This document shows, piece after piece, positions 42,556 through 50,484 of a DNA stretch of 50,986 nt. This DNA is from Cloacimonetes bacterium UBA3900 (lineage in GTDB: Bacteria > Cloacimonadota > Cloacimonadia > Cloacimonadales > Cloacimonadaceae), in assembly GCA_002391675.1 (NCBI GenBank), contig DGFM01000007.1, positions 26,018 through 77,003 on the forward strand. Reading direction: 5' to 3'. Positions within the stretch are counted from its first letter, which is position 1, and every line of letters begins with the position of its first letter. The notes under the pieces were generated by a model that had not been told where the DNA came from, did no database searches, and saw only the letters and a list, made by a program, of their open reading frames with translations. A program made the translations under genes and the position numbers.

Positions 42556-43449
42556 TTAGGGCAAAATATAACCTATCCCAAGGCCTGCCATCTGTTTCCA
42601 TTGCAAGGCGTCTATCTCCTCGATATCGTATCTGAGGGCAAGGCTGGCATTGGCGATGATACCCTTCCATACCTTGACGCTGAAATTGGTCTCCCAATTT
42701 ACTTCCAGGGGTTGCTTATACTTGTCCTTGATCACCCAGGCGTCGAGGGCGGTCTTTTCCGTTGCCTGATACAGCCGCAATTGCGAGCGCAGCTTGCCGT
42801 TTATCTTGTCAAAAGCCTGCTTGTATTCGGCGGAGAGCTCCATGCCAATATCCTTTTTGTGGCTGAAGTATTCAAACGGCGGATACCATTCGCTCCAGTA
42901 GCTGACATACTTGACCCTTTGGTTTTTGATGCGGAAGGTGCGCACCAAAAGCAGCTTGAGCTCTTTATCCGCAGCATCGAGCATCTCCCGGGAAAAGCCG
43001 CAGGCGATCACCCACTGCGAAAAGTCTTGCAAATGGCCTTCGTCATCCTGCCTGGGGACAAGCCGCCTTTCGCCCCTGATCAGCAGTAAGGGCTCTACCC
43101 ACTTCTTGCTGATGTTCAGCTTCAGCATACCCTCCACGTCCAGCTTGTCGTTGCACGCATCAGGGCCTTTCCGGCTGATTTCGCCCAGCTCATTATGATA
43201 CTGCCTGTAAGTGGATGCAGCCACCCAATCTGCGTTGCCTTCAAAGCTTAGCCATTTGAATAGTGGCAGCTCGGCGCTGCCATAGAATTTGTAGCCGACT
43301 CCGACGCCGCCAACCGTATCACCCAGCTTTTTTCTGCCGTACAGGCTTTGCGAAATTTGCAAGCTCATATCGACATCATAAACGGGGCGGTCGGCATAGC
43401 CAAGGGCAAATGCGGCGAGGATTGCGAGAACGAGACATATTCTTTTCAT
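42556..43449 (-). CDS. Outer-membrane beta-barrel-like protein, DUF3078-like (paralogue 2)
   Basis: A 297-residue paralogue of the gene at 41643, with signal peptide MKRICLVLAILAAFALGYA and strong AAAGGAGG site. Shared landmarks are GYKFYGSAELPLFKW near residue 55, LKLNISKKWVEP, KELKLLLVRTFRIKNQ, GMELSAEYKQAFDKINGKLRS and the end LEVNWETNFSVKVW...IGYILP. Tandem arrangement with paralogue 1 and a third internally deleted copy just upstream indicates local duplication. Barrel topology is inferred from strand pattern and the C-terminal strand. Confidence 0.6.
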   Translation of the reverse strand: MKRICLVLAILAAFALGYADRPVYDVDMSLQISQSLYGRKKLGDTVGGVGVGYKFYGSAELPLFKWLSFEGNADWVAASTYRQYHNELGEISRKGPDACNDKLDVEGMLKLNISKKWVEPLLLIRGERRLVPRQDDEGHLQDFSQWVIACGFSREMLDAADKELKLLLVRTFRIKNQRVKYVSYWSEWYPPFEYFSHKKDIGMELSAEYKQAFDKINGKLRSQLRLYQATEKTALDAWVIKDKYKQPLEVNWETNFSVKVWKGIIANASLALRYDIEEIDALQWKQMAGLGIGYILP

Positions 43450-43461
43450 TGTTTACCTCCT

Positions 43462-43593
43462 TTAAGGTAGGACAAATCCTAATCCGATGCCCAGCGCCGG
43501 TTTCCACTGCAGGGCATCTGTTTCCTCAATATCATATCTTAGAGCAAAGCTCAAGCCGGCAAGGATGGCCAATATAAGGACTAACTTTTTCAT
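43462..43593 (-). pseudogene. 43-codon remnant of a third DUF3078-like paralogue
   Basis: It encodes a complete signal peptide (MKKLVLILAILAGLSFA) joined directly to the family's last strand region (LRYDIEETDALQW, then LGIGLGFVLP) and a TAA stop. Compared with the two neighbours, about 255 internal residues are missing while both ends and a GAGGAG ribosome site remain in frame. I infer an internal deletion of a third tandem copy. It might still be translated and exported as a 26-residue peptide. Confidence 0.75.
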
Positions 43594-43622
43594 GGTTCTT
43601 CTCCTCTCAAGCAAAAGTTAAG

Positions 43623-44399
43623 TTAGGCCCAGATACCCTCCGCGGTCAGCTTCAGTTTTATCTGCTCATTGAGCGAAGCCTGCACGGCGGCCATATCGGC
43701 GTTGTTGACGTGCGGATACACTCCAAAGACGATCTCGCCGGCTGTGGCGGAGGAGACGACGATGGATGCGGCGGGGTCTTTGAGGATACGCTCGTCGGAA
43801 TCCAGAATGTTTTGCAGAATGCTGCTCACTTTTGCCATATCTGATGTGCCGGGGACGCTCACGCTGAGCTCTATCCTGCGCGTGGGCATGGCAGAAAAGT
43901 TTGTGATCGCTCCACCGGCGATAGGCGAGTTTGGCACGATGATCTTGGTGTTGTCTGAAGTGATGATAGTGGTGTGGAAGATGCCGATTTCCTGCACTGT
44001 GCCCGTGGTTCCGGCGGCGCTAATTTTGTCGCCCACCTTGAAGGGTTTGAAGAGAATCAGCATCACGCCGCTGGCGAAGTTTGCAAGCGAACCCTGCAGG
44101 GCCATACCCACAGCCAGGCCTGCGGCACCAACGATGGCTACCAGCGAGGTGGTCTGCACGCCCAGTTTGCCGATTGCGGCGATGATCACAAAGGTGAGCA
44201 GCAGGGCGTAGATCATGTTGCACAGGAAAGTGATGAGGGTGCTATCCAGCTTGCTCTTGTCGAGCACCTTGCGGACCAGGTTTGTGACCAGCTTCGCCAC
44301 CCATTTTCCGATGATATAGATCAGGATGGCGGCTACAAATTTGAGGCCATTAGCGGCCAAAAAGTGCGGAATCCGCTCCAATAATGCTTCCCATTTCAT
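43623..44399 (-). CDS. Small-conductance mechanosensitive channel, MscS family
   Basis: A 258-residue inner-membrane channel that opens under tension to release solutes. Three hydrophobic helices lie at about 17-37, 60-80 and 88-115. The pore helix VAIVGAAGLAVGMALQGSLANFASGVMLI has the Gly/Ala packing pattern of MscS TM3. The beta domain follows with FKPFKVGDKI, GTVQEIGIFHTTI and PNSPIAGGAITNFS, then the alpha/beta domain. Length is close to E. coli MscS. A minus-strand promoter is proposed at 44460-44487. Confidence 0.93.
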   Translation of the reverse strand: MKWEALLERIPHFLAANGLKFVAAILIYIIGKWVAKLVTNLVRKVLDKSKLDSTLITFLCNMIYALLLTFVIIAAIGKLGVQTTSLVAIVGAAGLAVGMALQGSLANFASGVMLILFKPFKVGDKISAAGTTGTVQEIGIFHTTIITSDNTKIIVPNSPIAGGAITNFSAMPTRRIELSVSVPGTSDMAKVSSILQNILDSDERILKDPAASIVVSSATAGEIVFGVYPHVNNADMAAVQASLNEQIKLKLTAEGIWA

Positions 44400-44459
44400 G
44401 TCTTACCTCTTTGTCTTTTTACTGTGTTGTCTGCTAAACCTTAACTCTTCCTTGTAATT

Positions 44460-44487
44460 AGTATAATTCGGATGGCTATTTAAGCAA
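44460..44487 (-). promoter_or_regulatory. Promoter of the mscS-type gene
   Basis: On the minus strand TTGCTT (44487-44482) and TATACT (44465-44460) are 16 bp apart, about 60 bp upstream of the start codon. Confidence 0.5.
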
Positions 44488-44518
44488 GCAAGATCTGGGC
44501 CAATTGCAATAAGAAACC

Positions 44519-44546
44519 TTGCTTATCTGTCAAAATCCACTATCTT
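44519..44546 (+). promoter_or_regulatory. Promoter of the GNAT/DUF2156 gene pair
   Basis: TTGCTT (44519-44524) and TATCTT (44541-44546) are 16 bp apart, about 60 bp upstream of the start codon. It is divergent from the proposed mscS promoter. Confidence 0.45.
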
Positions 44547-44604
44547 ATCTGAAGCGTGCCATTCACGGCACTTTTATTTATCTACACAAAAGGAATATAT
44601 AAAA

Positions 44605-45030
44605 ATGGATAATATCCACATTGAAGCAGTGAAAGAAGCTGATGCAGCGCAGGTTTTGGAGCTCTATCGTTTGGCCGGCTGGTGGGAGATGGACGACGAC
44701 CCCCGCCACGAAAAGAAAGTCGCCGCCATCATCGCCAACACCTGGTGTTTTGTCATCGTGAAAGCAGGCGAAAAGATTATCGGTATGGGACGCGCCATCA
44801 GCGATGGAGTCAGCGACGCCTATATCCAGGATGTGACGGTGCATCCCGAGTGGCGCGGCAAGGGCCTGGGCAAAGCCATCATCCGCAGCCTGGTTGAGCG
44901 GCTCAAGCAAGACGGCGTGGGCTGGATCGGCCTCATCTCCGAGCCCGGCTATGAAGGCTTTTATCAGGGCCTCGGCTTTGGCGTGATGCAAAACTACACT
45001 CCATTTCTGCTGAAGAGAGAGAACGCTTGA
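44605..45030 (+). CDS. GNAT-family N-acetyltransferase
   Basis: A 141-residue acetyl-CoA-dependent acetyltransferase. The acetyl-CoA loop is VHPEWRGKGLGKAII (Q/R-x-x-G-x-G/A type), followed by LISEPGYEGFYQGLGFGVM, typical of the family end. AAAGGAATAT precedes ATG. Substrate unknown. The stop overlaps the next gene's TTG, and a GNAT gene followed by a second GNAT-fold (DUF2156) gene suggests linked function. Confidence 0.88.
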   Translation: MDNIHIEAVKEADAAQVLELYRLAGWWEMDDDPRHEKKVAAIIANTWCFVIVKAGEKIIGMGRAISDGVSDAYIQDVTVHPEWRGKGLGKAIIRSLVERLKQDGVGWIGLISEPGYEGFYQGLGFGVMQNYTPFLLKRENA

Positions 45031-45908
45031 TCAAATACCTCATCCCCCTCACCACAGACCACGTCCCCATGCTCATCAGCTTTCTCAAGGACTATCCACG
45101 TGAATCCTGCGACTATTCCGTCTGCAACCTGCTCACCTGGGGCAAGATCTACAACAACCAGTTTTGCCACTACCAGGGCCGGCTGGTGGTCTACAATGCC
45201 AAACACTCCTACGTGTTTTTCCCCATGGGAGAGTATCTGCCGGCTGCGGAATTGGCACAGCTGCTGCGCGGTTTTAAAGAGATCGATCCCAAGGTAACCC
45301 TGATCCAGATTCCGGAAGAATACGTGAGCAGCACACCCGAAATACACGCTTATTTTGAGCTCAGCGAAAACAGAGATTGGGACGACTATGTGTACAGCTG
45401 CCAGAAGATGGTGGAGCTCCGAGGCAAGAAGTTGGCCAAAAAGAAAAACCTGATCAGCCAGTTCAGAAGGCTGTATCCGGATTATAAGGTGCTGCGCATC
45501 ACGCCCTACTACCGTGAAAACCTGTGCCGCTTCACCCAGAAGTGGCGGCTCGAGCGTGAGGTGGGCGGCGATTATCTCAAGACCGAATTTGAGGCCATCC
45601 GTAACACATTGGATATGTGGGACAGCCTCCCCGTGGACGGCATCATCATCTGCATCGACAGGCAAATGGTAGCCTACTCCATCTTCAGCCCTCAAACCAA
45701 ATGTATGGCCACGATACACTTTGAGAAGTATGACCCCACCAAGAAAGGCAGCGGACAGCTCATCAACTGGGAAACTGCACGCTACCTGAACCAGGAATAC
45801 AAGTGGCTGAATCGCGAACAGGACATCGGCCTGCCCGGCTTGAGACAGGCCAAAAACAGCTATATGCCGGACAGGATGATAAAGTTTATCAAAGGCGAGC
45901 TGAAATAG
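45027..45908 (+). CDS. DUF2156 (phosphatidylglycerol lysyltransferase-type) domain protein
   Basis: A 293-residue protein with the double GNAT fold of the DUF2156/LPG_synthase_C family. Features seen are SCDYSVCNLLTWGKIYN near the start, RGKKLAKKKNLISQF in the middle and MATIHFEKYDPTKKGSGQL, then LNREQDIGLPGLRQAKNSY near the end. The family includes aminoacyl-tRNA-using lipid modifiers and uncharacterised soluble forms. This one has no membrane helices, so it is of the soluble kind. The start is TTG, overlapping the GNAT stop. Confidence 0.85.
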   Translation: MIKYLIPLTTDHVPMLISFLKDYPRESCDYSVCNLLTWGKIYNNQFCHYQGRLVVYNAKHSYVFFPMGEYLPAAELAQLLRGFKEIDPKVTLIQIPEEYVSSTPEIHAYFELSENRDWDDYVYSCQKMVELRGKKLAKKKNLISQFRRLYPDYKVLRITPYYRENLCRFTQKWRLEREVGGDYLKTEFEAIRNTLDMWDSLPVDGIIICIDRQMVAYSIFSPQTKCMATIHFEKYDPTKKGSGQLINWETARYLNQEYKWLNREQDIGLPGLRQAKNSYMPDRMIKFIKGELK

Positions 45909-45980
45909 GCCCGCATTTCAGGCTGTCAACGCCGCCGGCTTGACGTTTGCGCCAATTAAGAAAGTTTTATCACTTATCGC

Positions 45981-46010
45981 TTGCCTCGCTTCGGTTTCCA
46001 GAGATATTAT
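45981..46010 (+). promoter_or_regulatory. Promoter of the nitroreductase gene
   Basis: TTGCCT (45981-45986) and TATTAT (46005-46010) are 18 bp apart, 31 bp before the start codon. Confidence 0.5.
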
Positions 46011-46040
46011 CTATAGGAACACTAACATAGGAGGTTAGAA

Positions 46041-46607
46041 ATGAAACAACGTCCCAAATACAGCTATCCCATAGACGAAGTGATACAAAAGAGATGGAGC
46101 CCGCGCGCTTTTGCACCGACGGCCCTCACCGACGAACAGGTATTCACCCTGCTGGAAGCCGCTCGTTGGGCTGCATCTTGCATGAATACACAACCCTGGC
46201 GCTTTATCTGGGCCCACAACGATGGCTCGGAGAAGTATCAGAAGCTCCTCTCTTGCCTGATGGAAGGCAATCATGCCTGGGCCAAAGACGCCCCGGTGCT
46301 GATCCTGGGGCTCATCCATCTGCCGAAAGAAGGTGGATTTTGCAACCAGTGGGCTATGTACGATCTCGGCCTGGCCATCGGCAATCTCACCGCCCAAGCT
46401 TCCGTGATGGACCTCTATGTGCACAATATGGCAGGTTTTTCCGAGGAGAAGGTGAGGGAGCTCTTTGAGATCGGTGAAGATTTGAAACCGGTGATCATGC
46501 TGACGGTTGGCCAGCCGGGAGATGCATCCACTCTCAATGAATTCAACCGGCAGCGCGAGCAGAAGACTCAGGAGCGCAAGCCATTAGAGGAGCTGATCCT
46601 CGGTTAG
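46041..46607 (+). CDS. Nitroreductase-family FMN oxidoreductase
   Basis: A 188-residue flavoenzyme. The FMN phosphate-binding region is RWSPRAF (about residue 15-21), followed by LLEAARWAASCMNTQPWRF, the family NxQPW motif. A Gly-rich MYDLGLAIGNLTAQA helix lies in the middle. Natural substrate unknown; such enzymes reduce nitro compounds, quinones or act in cofactor metabolism. ATAGGAGG ribosome site at about 46028. It lies 130 bp upstream of groEL, which has its own control region. Confidence 0.9.
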   Translation: MKQRPKYSYPIDEVIQKRWSPRAFAPTALTDEQVFTLLEAARWAASCMNTQPWRFIWAHNDGSEKYQKLLSCLMEGNHAWAKDAPVLILGLIHLPKEGGFCNQWAMYDLGLAIGNLTAQASVMDLYVHNMAGFSEEKVRELFEIGEDLKPVIMLTVGQPGDASTLNEFNRQREQKTQERKPLEELILG

Positions 46608-46644
46608 CCTTGTTTTTTGTTTTTGGTAAAAATATATATTGCAC

Positions 46645-46671
46645 TTGACAAAAAACGGCTTATATTAAAAT
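46645..46671 (+). promoter_or_regulatory. groEL promoter
   Basis: A consensus TTGACA at 46645-46650 is followed 15 bp later by TAAAAT (46666-46671), which touches the CIRCE left arm. The spacing is short, so the -10 choice is uncertain. Confidence 0.45.
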
Positions 46672-46697
46672 TAGCACTCATAAGCAATGACTGCTAA
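46671..46697 (+). promoter_or_regulatory. CIRCE element (HrcA operator) of groEL
   Basis: Left arm TTAGCACTC, 9-bp spacer, right arm GACTGCTAA. The canonical right arm is GAGTGCTAA, so there is one mismatch. Known role: HrcA repressor binding for heat-shock control. Located 40 bp before the groEL start. Confidence 0.88.
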
Positions 46698-46736
46698 AGC
46701 AACCAAGATTATTATACGAATATGGAGGTATAAACC

Positions 46737-48368
46737 ATGGCAAAACAAATGCTATACTCGCACGATGCACGCACTTCCCTAAAGAAAGGCGTGGATCAGT
46801 TAGCTGATGCCGTAAAAGTAACCCTCGGACCAAGGGGCAGGAACGTAGTCCTGGATAAGAAATTTGGTTCGCCCACCATCACCAATGACGGTGTAACCAT
46901 AGCAAAAGAGATTGAGCTGGAAGACCCGTATGAGAATATGGGCGCTCAACTCTGTAAAGAAGTGGCTGAAAAGACGCACGACGTCGCCGGAGACGGCACC
47001 ACCACGGCCACAATCTTAGCTCAAGCCATCATCGAAGAAGGGCTGAAGCACGTGACCGCCGGCGTAAACCCAATGTATCTCAAACGCGGGCTGGATAAGG
47101 CTACCAAAGTGATCGTGGACAAGATCCATGAGTATGCCAAGGAAATCAAAAGCAATGAAGAGATCGCTCAGATCGCATCCATCAGCGCCAACAACGATCC
47201 CGAAATCGGACGTCTCATCGCCGATGCAATGGCCGCAGTCGGCAAAGAAGGCATCATCAACATCGAAGAAGCCAAGAGCATCGACACCGGCCTCGAAAAG
47301 GTGGAAGGAATGCAGTTTGATCGCGGCTATATCTCACCCTACTTTGTGACCAATACCGAAAAGATGATCGCCGAACTCGACGATCCTTTCATCCTGGTTT
47401 ACGACAAAAAGATCAGCGTGATGAAAGACCTGCTCACCATTCTGCAGGAAATCGCCCAGGCAGGCAAGCCTCTCCTCATCATCTCTGAAGATATCGAAGG
47501 CGAAGCACTGGCCACCCTCGTGGTCAACAAACTGCGCGGCGTGCTCAACGTCGTAGCCGTCAAGGCCCCCGGTTTTGGCGATCGCCGCAAAGCCATGCTG
47601 GAAGACATCGCCATCCTCACCGGCGCTACCCTCATCTCCGAAGAGATGGGCCGCAAGCTGGATAGCTGCACCATCGCCGACCTCGGCACCGCCAGAAAGG
47701 TGATCGTGGACAAGGAAAACACCGTGATCCGTGAAGGCGCAGGCTCTGCAGAAGCTGTGGAAGGCCGCGTCAGACAGATCAAGGCGCAGATCGACGAAAC
47801 CAAATCCGATTATGACAGAGAAAAACTGCAGGAACGCCTCGCCAAACTGAGCAGCGGCGTTGCAGTATTGCGCATCGGCGCCGCTACCGAGACCGAAATG
47901 AAAGAAAAGAAAGCTCGCGTGGACGACGCCCTCCAAGCCACACGCGCCGCAGTGGAAGAAGGAATCGTTCCCGGCGGTGGAGTGACACTCATCCAAGCCG
48001 CAAAATCCCTCAAAAACCTCAAAGGACTCGATCCTGAAGAAAAGATGGCCGTGGATATCCTGGTCAGAGCTTTGGCCAGACCCGCCTATCAGATCGCATC
48101 CAACGCAGGCGAAGAAGGAGCCGTCGTGGTGGAAAAACTGCGCGCTTACAGAGATATCAATATGGGATTCAACGCCGCATCCGGTAAGTTTGAAGACCTC
48201 AACGCCGCAGGCATTATCGACCCCGCCAAGGTGGTTCGCAGCGCAGTGCAAAACGCATCCTCGATTGCAGCTCTGTTGCTCACCACCGAGTGCGTGATCA
48301 CAGACATCCCGGAGCCGGAAGTCCCGGCAGCGCCAATGCCAAATCCGGGCATGGGCGGGATGTACTAA
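46737..48368 (+). CDS. 60-kDa chaperonin GroEL
   Basis: A 543-residue ATP-dependent folding chaperone. Family motifs in order are VTLGPRGRNVVLDKKFGSP, ITNDGVTIAKEIELEDP, the ATP motif AGDGTTTATILAQ (about 84-96), FDRGYISPYFVTN, AVKAPGFGDRRKAMLEDIA and GIVPGGGVTLI. The end has a short Gly/Met-rich tail PGMGGMY. Ribosome site ATGGAGG at 46723-46729. No groES lies directly upstream or downstream, unlike the common groES-groEL order. Controlled by the CIRCE element and closed by a terminator. Confidence 0.98.
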   Translation: MAKQMLYSHDARTSLKKGVDQLADAVKVTLGPRGRNVVLDKKFGSPTITNDGVTIAKEIELEDPYENMGAQLCKEVAEKTHDVAGDGTTTATILAQAIIEEGLKHVTAGVNPMYLKRGLDKATKVIVDKIHEYAKEIKSNEEIAQIASISANNDPEIGRLIADAMAAVGKEGIINIEEAKSIDTGLEKVEGMQFDRGYISPYFVTNTEKMIAELDDPFILVYDKKISVMKDLLTILQEIAQAGKPLLIISEDIEGEALATLVVNKLRGVLNVVAVKAPGFGDRRKAMLEDIAILTGATLISEEMGRKLDSCTIADLGTARKVIVDKENTVIREGAGSAEAVEGRVRQIKAQIDETKSDYDREKLQERLAKLSSGVAVLRIGAATETEMKEKKARVDDALQATRAAVEEGIVPGGGVTLIQAAKSLKNLKGLDPEEKMAVDILVRALARPAYQIASNAGEEGAVVVEKLRAYRDINMGFNAASGKFEDLNAAGIIDPAKVVRSAVQNASSIAALLLTTECVITDIPEPEVPAAPMPNPGMGGMY

Positions 48369-48400
48369 ACATACCAACTCTCTCTCTCAACATAAACAAC

Positions 48401-48431
48401 AAGAGCCTCTCACCCCGGGAGGCTCTTTTTT
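48401..48431 (+). terminator. groEL terminator
   Basis: Stem AAGAGCCTC with GAGGCTCTT around a C/G-rich loop, then a T run. The 26 bases at 48405-48430 are identical to 49623-49648. Confidence 0.9.
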
Positions 48432-48467
48432 ATGGAGCCTGAATAATCGGGTTTGATATAATAACTT

Positions 48468-48496
48468 CTTGACTTAATCAAGTTGTTGGATATTTT
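48468..48496 (+). promoter_or_regulatory. Promoter with overlapping palindrome for the protease cassette
   Basis: TTGACT (48469-48474) and TATTTT (48491-48496) are 16 bp apart. The -35 box lies inside CTTGA-CTTAA-TCAAG (48468-48482), an operator-like inverted repeat that could bind a dimeric repressor. Confidence 0.5.
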
Positions 48497-48528
48497 GTAT
48501 CTAACAAGAGTACTTGCTGGAGGTAACA

Positions 48529-49401
48529 ATGCGACAACCAGTCGATAAGGCAATTCAAACATTATTGGATACTGAGCTTTCGAATATTGAGAAGATATTG
48601 AAGGCGGATATGGTGGCATATCACGGTGCTTTGGTTGAGGGTGTTGACAGAATATTCCGCTTTGTTATAGAAGATTTGGCCACGGATAAAGAGAAAAAAG
48701 ACAAGTTGGTAGTGGTACTAACAACCAATGGAGGCAATATAGAAACGGTAGAAAGAATAGTAAATGTGATACGTCATTTTTACAAAACCGTAGACTTTAT
48801 AGTGCCAGACTATGCATATAGTGCAGGAACGATCTTCTGTATGAGCGGAGACGATATCTACATGGATTATTACTCGGTTTTAGGGCCCATAGATCCACAA
48901 GTATATAACAAAGATGGGAGATTGGTTCCAGCATTGGGATATTTGGACAAAGTCGAAGATTTGATAGAAAAGGATAGACAAGGAACCCTGACTAATGCTG
49001 AGTATATGATACTTAAAACAATGGACTTGGCAGAGCTTAAAAGTTATGAACAGGCTAAAGCTTTAACTGTTGACTTGCTCAAACAATGGCTTGTCAAATA
49101 CAAGTTTAGAAACTGGAGTAAACACAGGACTGATGAGCAAAAGATGGGCAAGCCGGTTACCCAGGAAGAAAAAGAGGCTAGAGCTGAGGAAATAGCGTCA
49201 AGTCTGAGTGATAACAAGAAATGGAAGTCCCATGGTAGGCCTATTCCGCTCTCGGCACTAAAAGAGCTGAGACTTGAAATTAAGGACTTCAGTGAAGAAA
49301 AAGAAATGCACAAATCAATAAGAACATACCATGACCTGCTAATGGACTATATTGGCAAAACCAACCGACTGTTCTTTATACATACAAGGAGATTCATATG
49401 A
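48529..49401 (+). CDS. SDH-family Clp-fold serine proteinase
   Basis: A 290-residue cytosolic protein of the ClpP/SppA-like SDH (serine dehydrogenase proteinase) family. TTNGGNIETVERIVNVI is the oxyanion-hole/helix region. The nucleophile is probably Ser98 in AYSAGTIFCMSGDDIYMD, followed by YYSVLGPIDPQ. There is no signal peptide. The C-terminal half is helical and charged. The gene is visibly richer in A/T and in AGA, ATA and TTA codons than its neighbours, suggesting transfer. Its stop overlaps the next small gene. It has its own promoter, and it sits with that gene between two identical terminator repeats. Substrate unknown; relatives occur in accessory or defence-like loci. Confidence 0.85.
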   Translation: MRQPVDKAIQTLLDTELSNIEKILKADMVAYHGALVEGVDRIFRFVIEDLATDKEKKDKLVVVLTTNGGNIETVERIVNVIRHFYKTVDFIVPDYAYSAGTIFCMSGDDIYMDYYSVLGPIDPQVYNKDGRLVPALGYLDKVEDLIEKDRQGTLTNAEYMILKTMDLAELKSYEQAKALTVDLLKQWLVKYKFRNWSKHRTDEQKMGKPVTQEEKEARAEEIASSLSDNKKWKSHGRPIPLSALKELRLEIKDFSEEKEMHKSIRTYHDLLMDYIGKTNRLFFIHTRRFI

Positions 49402-49622
49402 CCAACGCCAAATCACTAACCGATCAGATTGCTGCCCTAAATGAAAGTAAATATGACAAGGGGGCTGTATCCCGTTATGCGTCTGCAATGAAAAGACACA
49501 AAGACCTGGTTGATCGAGGCTTAATCATAGACGAGGGATATAGATTGAAGACAGCAGACACCGAGTTGAAGTTGATAGATGTCTTGACTATCAACAAAAA
49601 ACAATCCATGATTTACAAATAA
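49398..49622 (+). CDS. Small uncharacterised protein in the protease cassette
   Basis: A 74-residue, charged, soluble protein with no family I recognise. It overlaps the protease stop (ATGA) and has a GGAG site about 8 bases upstream. The first 40 residues look helical (SLTDQIAALNESKYDKGAVSRY), the rest has short strands (IIDEGYRLKT, LKLIDVLTI). Tight coupling suggests that it is a partner, adaptor, substrate or inhibitor of the protease. That is an inference from context only. The stop codon abuts the duplicated terminator. Confidence 0.7.
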   Translation: MTNAKSLTDQIAALNESKYDKGAVSRYASAMKRHKDLVDRGLIIDEGYRLKTADTELKLIDVLTINKKQSMIYK

Positions 49623-49650
49623 GCCTCTCACCCCGGGAGGCTCTTTTTAA
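49623..49650 (+). terminator. Terminator of the protease cassette, duplicate of the groEL terminator
   Basis: GCCTC and GAGGC form the stem, with C/G-rich loop and T run. 26 bases are identical to the groEL terminator. It begins at the base following the stop codon of the small gene. Confidence 0.88.
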
Positions 49651-49788
49651 TCCTTGATCAAGGCTCCGGTCAAGAAGGCTAAGTCAATACTAATCCAATA
49701 TATATCTCAACCACGCACAAAAAAGTGTGCATGATTTGCTCGTTCGATTAGTATATTAGGGTAGACAACAGATTCAAGGAGAACAACA

Positions 49789-50346
49789 ATGTCCAGATTC
49801 AAACTTATAAGCCTTATCGCAGTAGTGCTGATCGTGCTTACGGCCTGTGTGCCCCGCCTCAAGGTGAGCTCCGTCTTGCCGGATGTGGTGCAGGTGGCCT
49901 CCAGCACGGACGATCCGGGCGCACCTCAAAACGTGATCGAGGATGCACAGTTTATCCAAACGGACGACTTCTTTGTCTCCGAAATCCCCCTGGAAGACCA
50001 GGAATATATCTATGTGAATACGGCAAAGATGCTTACGGCTCCCAATGCAGACAGTAACGGCAAGGCTGAATTTAAGCTGAGCAGAGACGATGCCGTCATC
50101 TGGACAGAATATTATCTCAAGACGCGCCTCGCCAAAAAGGAAGACCTGAAGGTGGGCAAGCAGGTGATCTTCTTCCGCACTGTGGACGATAATGGCCACT
50201 TCCGTGCACCCTTGGATACAGAGGAAGCACATAGCGGAGACTGGCTGCTGAGCAGGATCGAAGACGTGAGCGCCCTCTCCCAGAATATAGTGACGGTGAG
50301 CGGCGGATATACCGTCAACCGCGATAACATCAGAGTCAAAAACTAA
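49789..50346 (+). CDS. Uncharacterised lipoprotein
   Basis: A 185-residue protein with a lipoprotein signal: hydrophobic MSRFKLISLIAVVLIVLTAC with the lipobox LTAC and Cys20 as the lipidation site. The mature part is acidic and beta-rich, with two parts: QTDDFFVSEIPLEDQEYIYVN followed by a TAKMLTAPNADSNGKAEFKL stretch, and VGKQVIFFRTVDDNG toward the end. No family recognised. AAGGAG ribosome site at about 49776. GC content is again like the main genome. Confidence 0.8.
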   Translation: MSRFKLISLIAVVLIVLTACVPRLKVSSVLPDVVQVASSTDDPGAPQNVIEDAQFIQTDDFFVSEIPLEDQEYIYVNTAKMLTAPNADSNGKAEFKLSRDDAVIWTEYYLKTRLAKKEDLKVGKQVIFFRTVDDNGHFRAPLDTEEAHSGDWLLSRIEDVSALSQNIVTVSGGYTVNRDNIRVKN

Positions 50347-50368
50347 GTTTATATACACCAACTCGCCT

Positions 50369-50463
50369 GAGCCAGTATAGGCAGGCCTAGTCCACATTCA
50401 TGGATGCCTCCTGCCGGCCTTGTGCTGAACCTGTAGCAGGGTCGGTGGCCTCCATACTGGCTC
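50369..50463. other. Structured intergenic element: long-range stem
   Basis: GAGCCAGTAT (50369-50378) is the exact complement of ATACTGGCTC (50454-50463). After a small internal loop GGCC pairs with GGCC, and inside lies CCTGC/GCAGG. The whole could fold as a branched RNA or extended hairpin after the lipoprotein gene. No T run follows, so it is not a simple terminator. Confidence 0.5.
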
Positions 50464-50484
50464 GTTTTGGATCTTGATTGGTAC

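Noticed and set aside
47334..48377. A 347-codon minus-strand frame inside groEL
   Set aside because: It is a codon-usage shadow of a highly conserved gene and has no recognisable protein features.
48529..49622. Calling the protease and 74-codon gene a toxin-antitoxin pair
   Set aside because: Order, sizes and overlap would allow it, but neither protein shows a toxin or antitoxin motif; left as an uncharacterised two-gene cassette.
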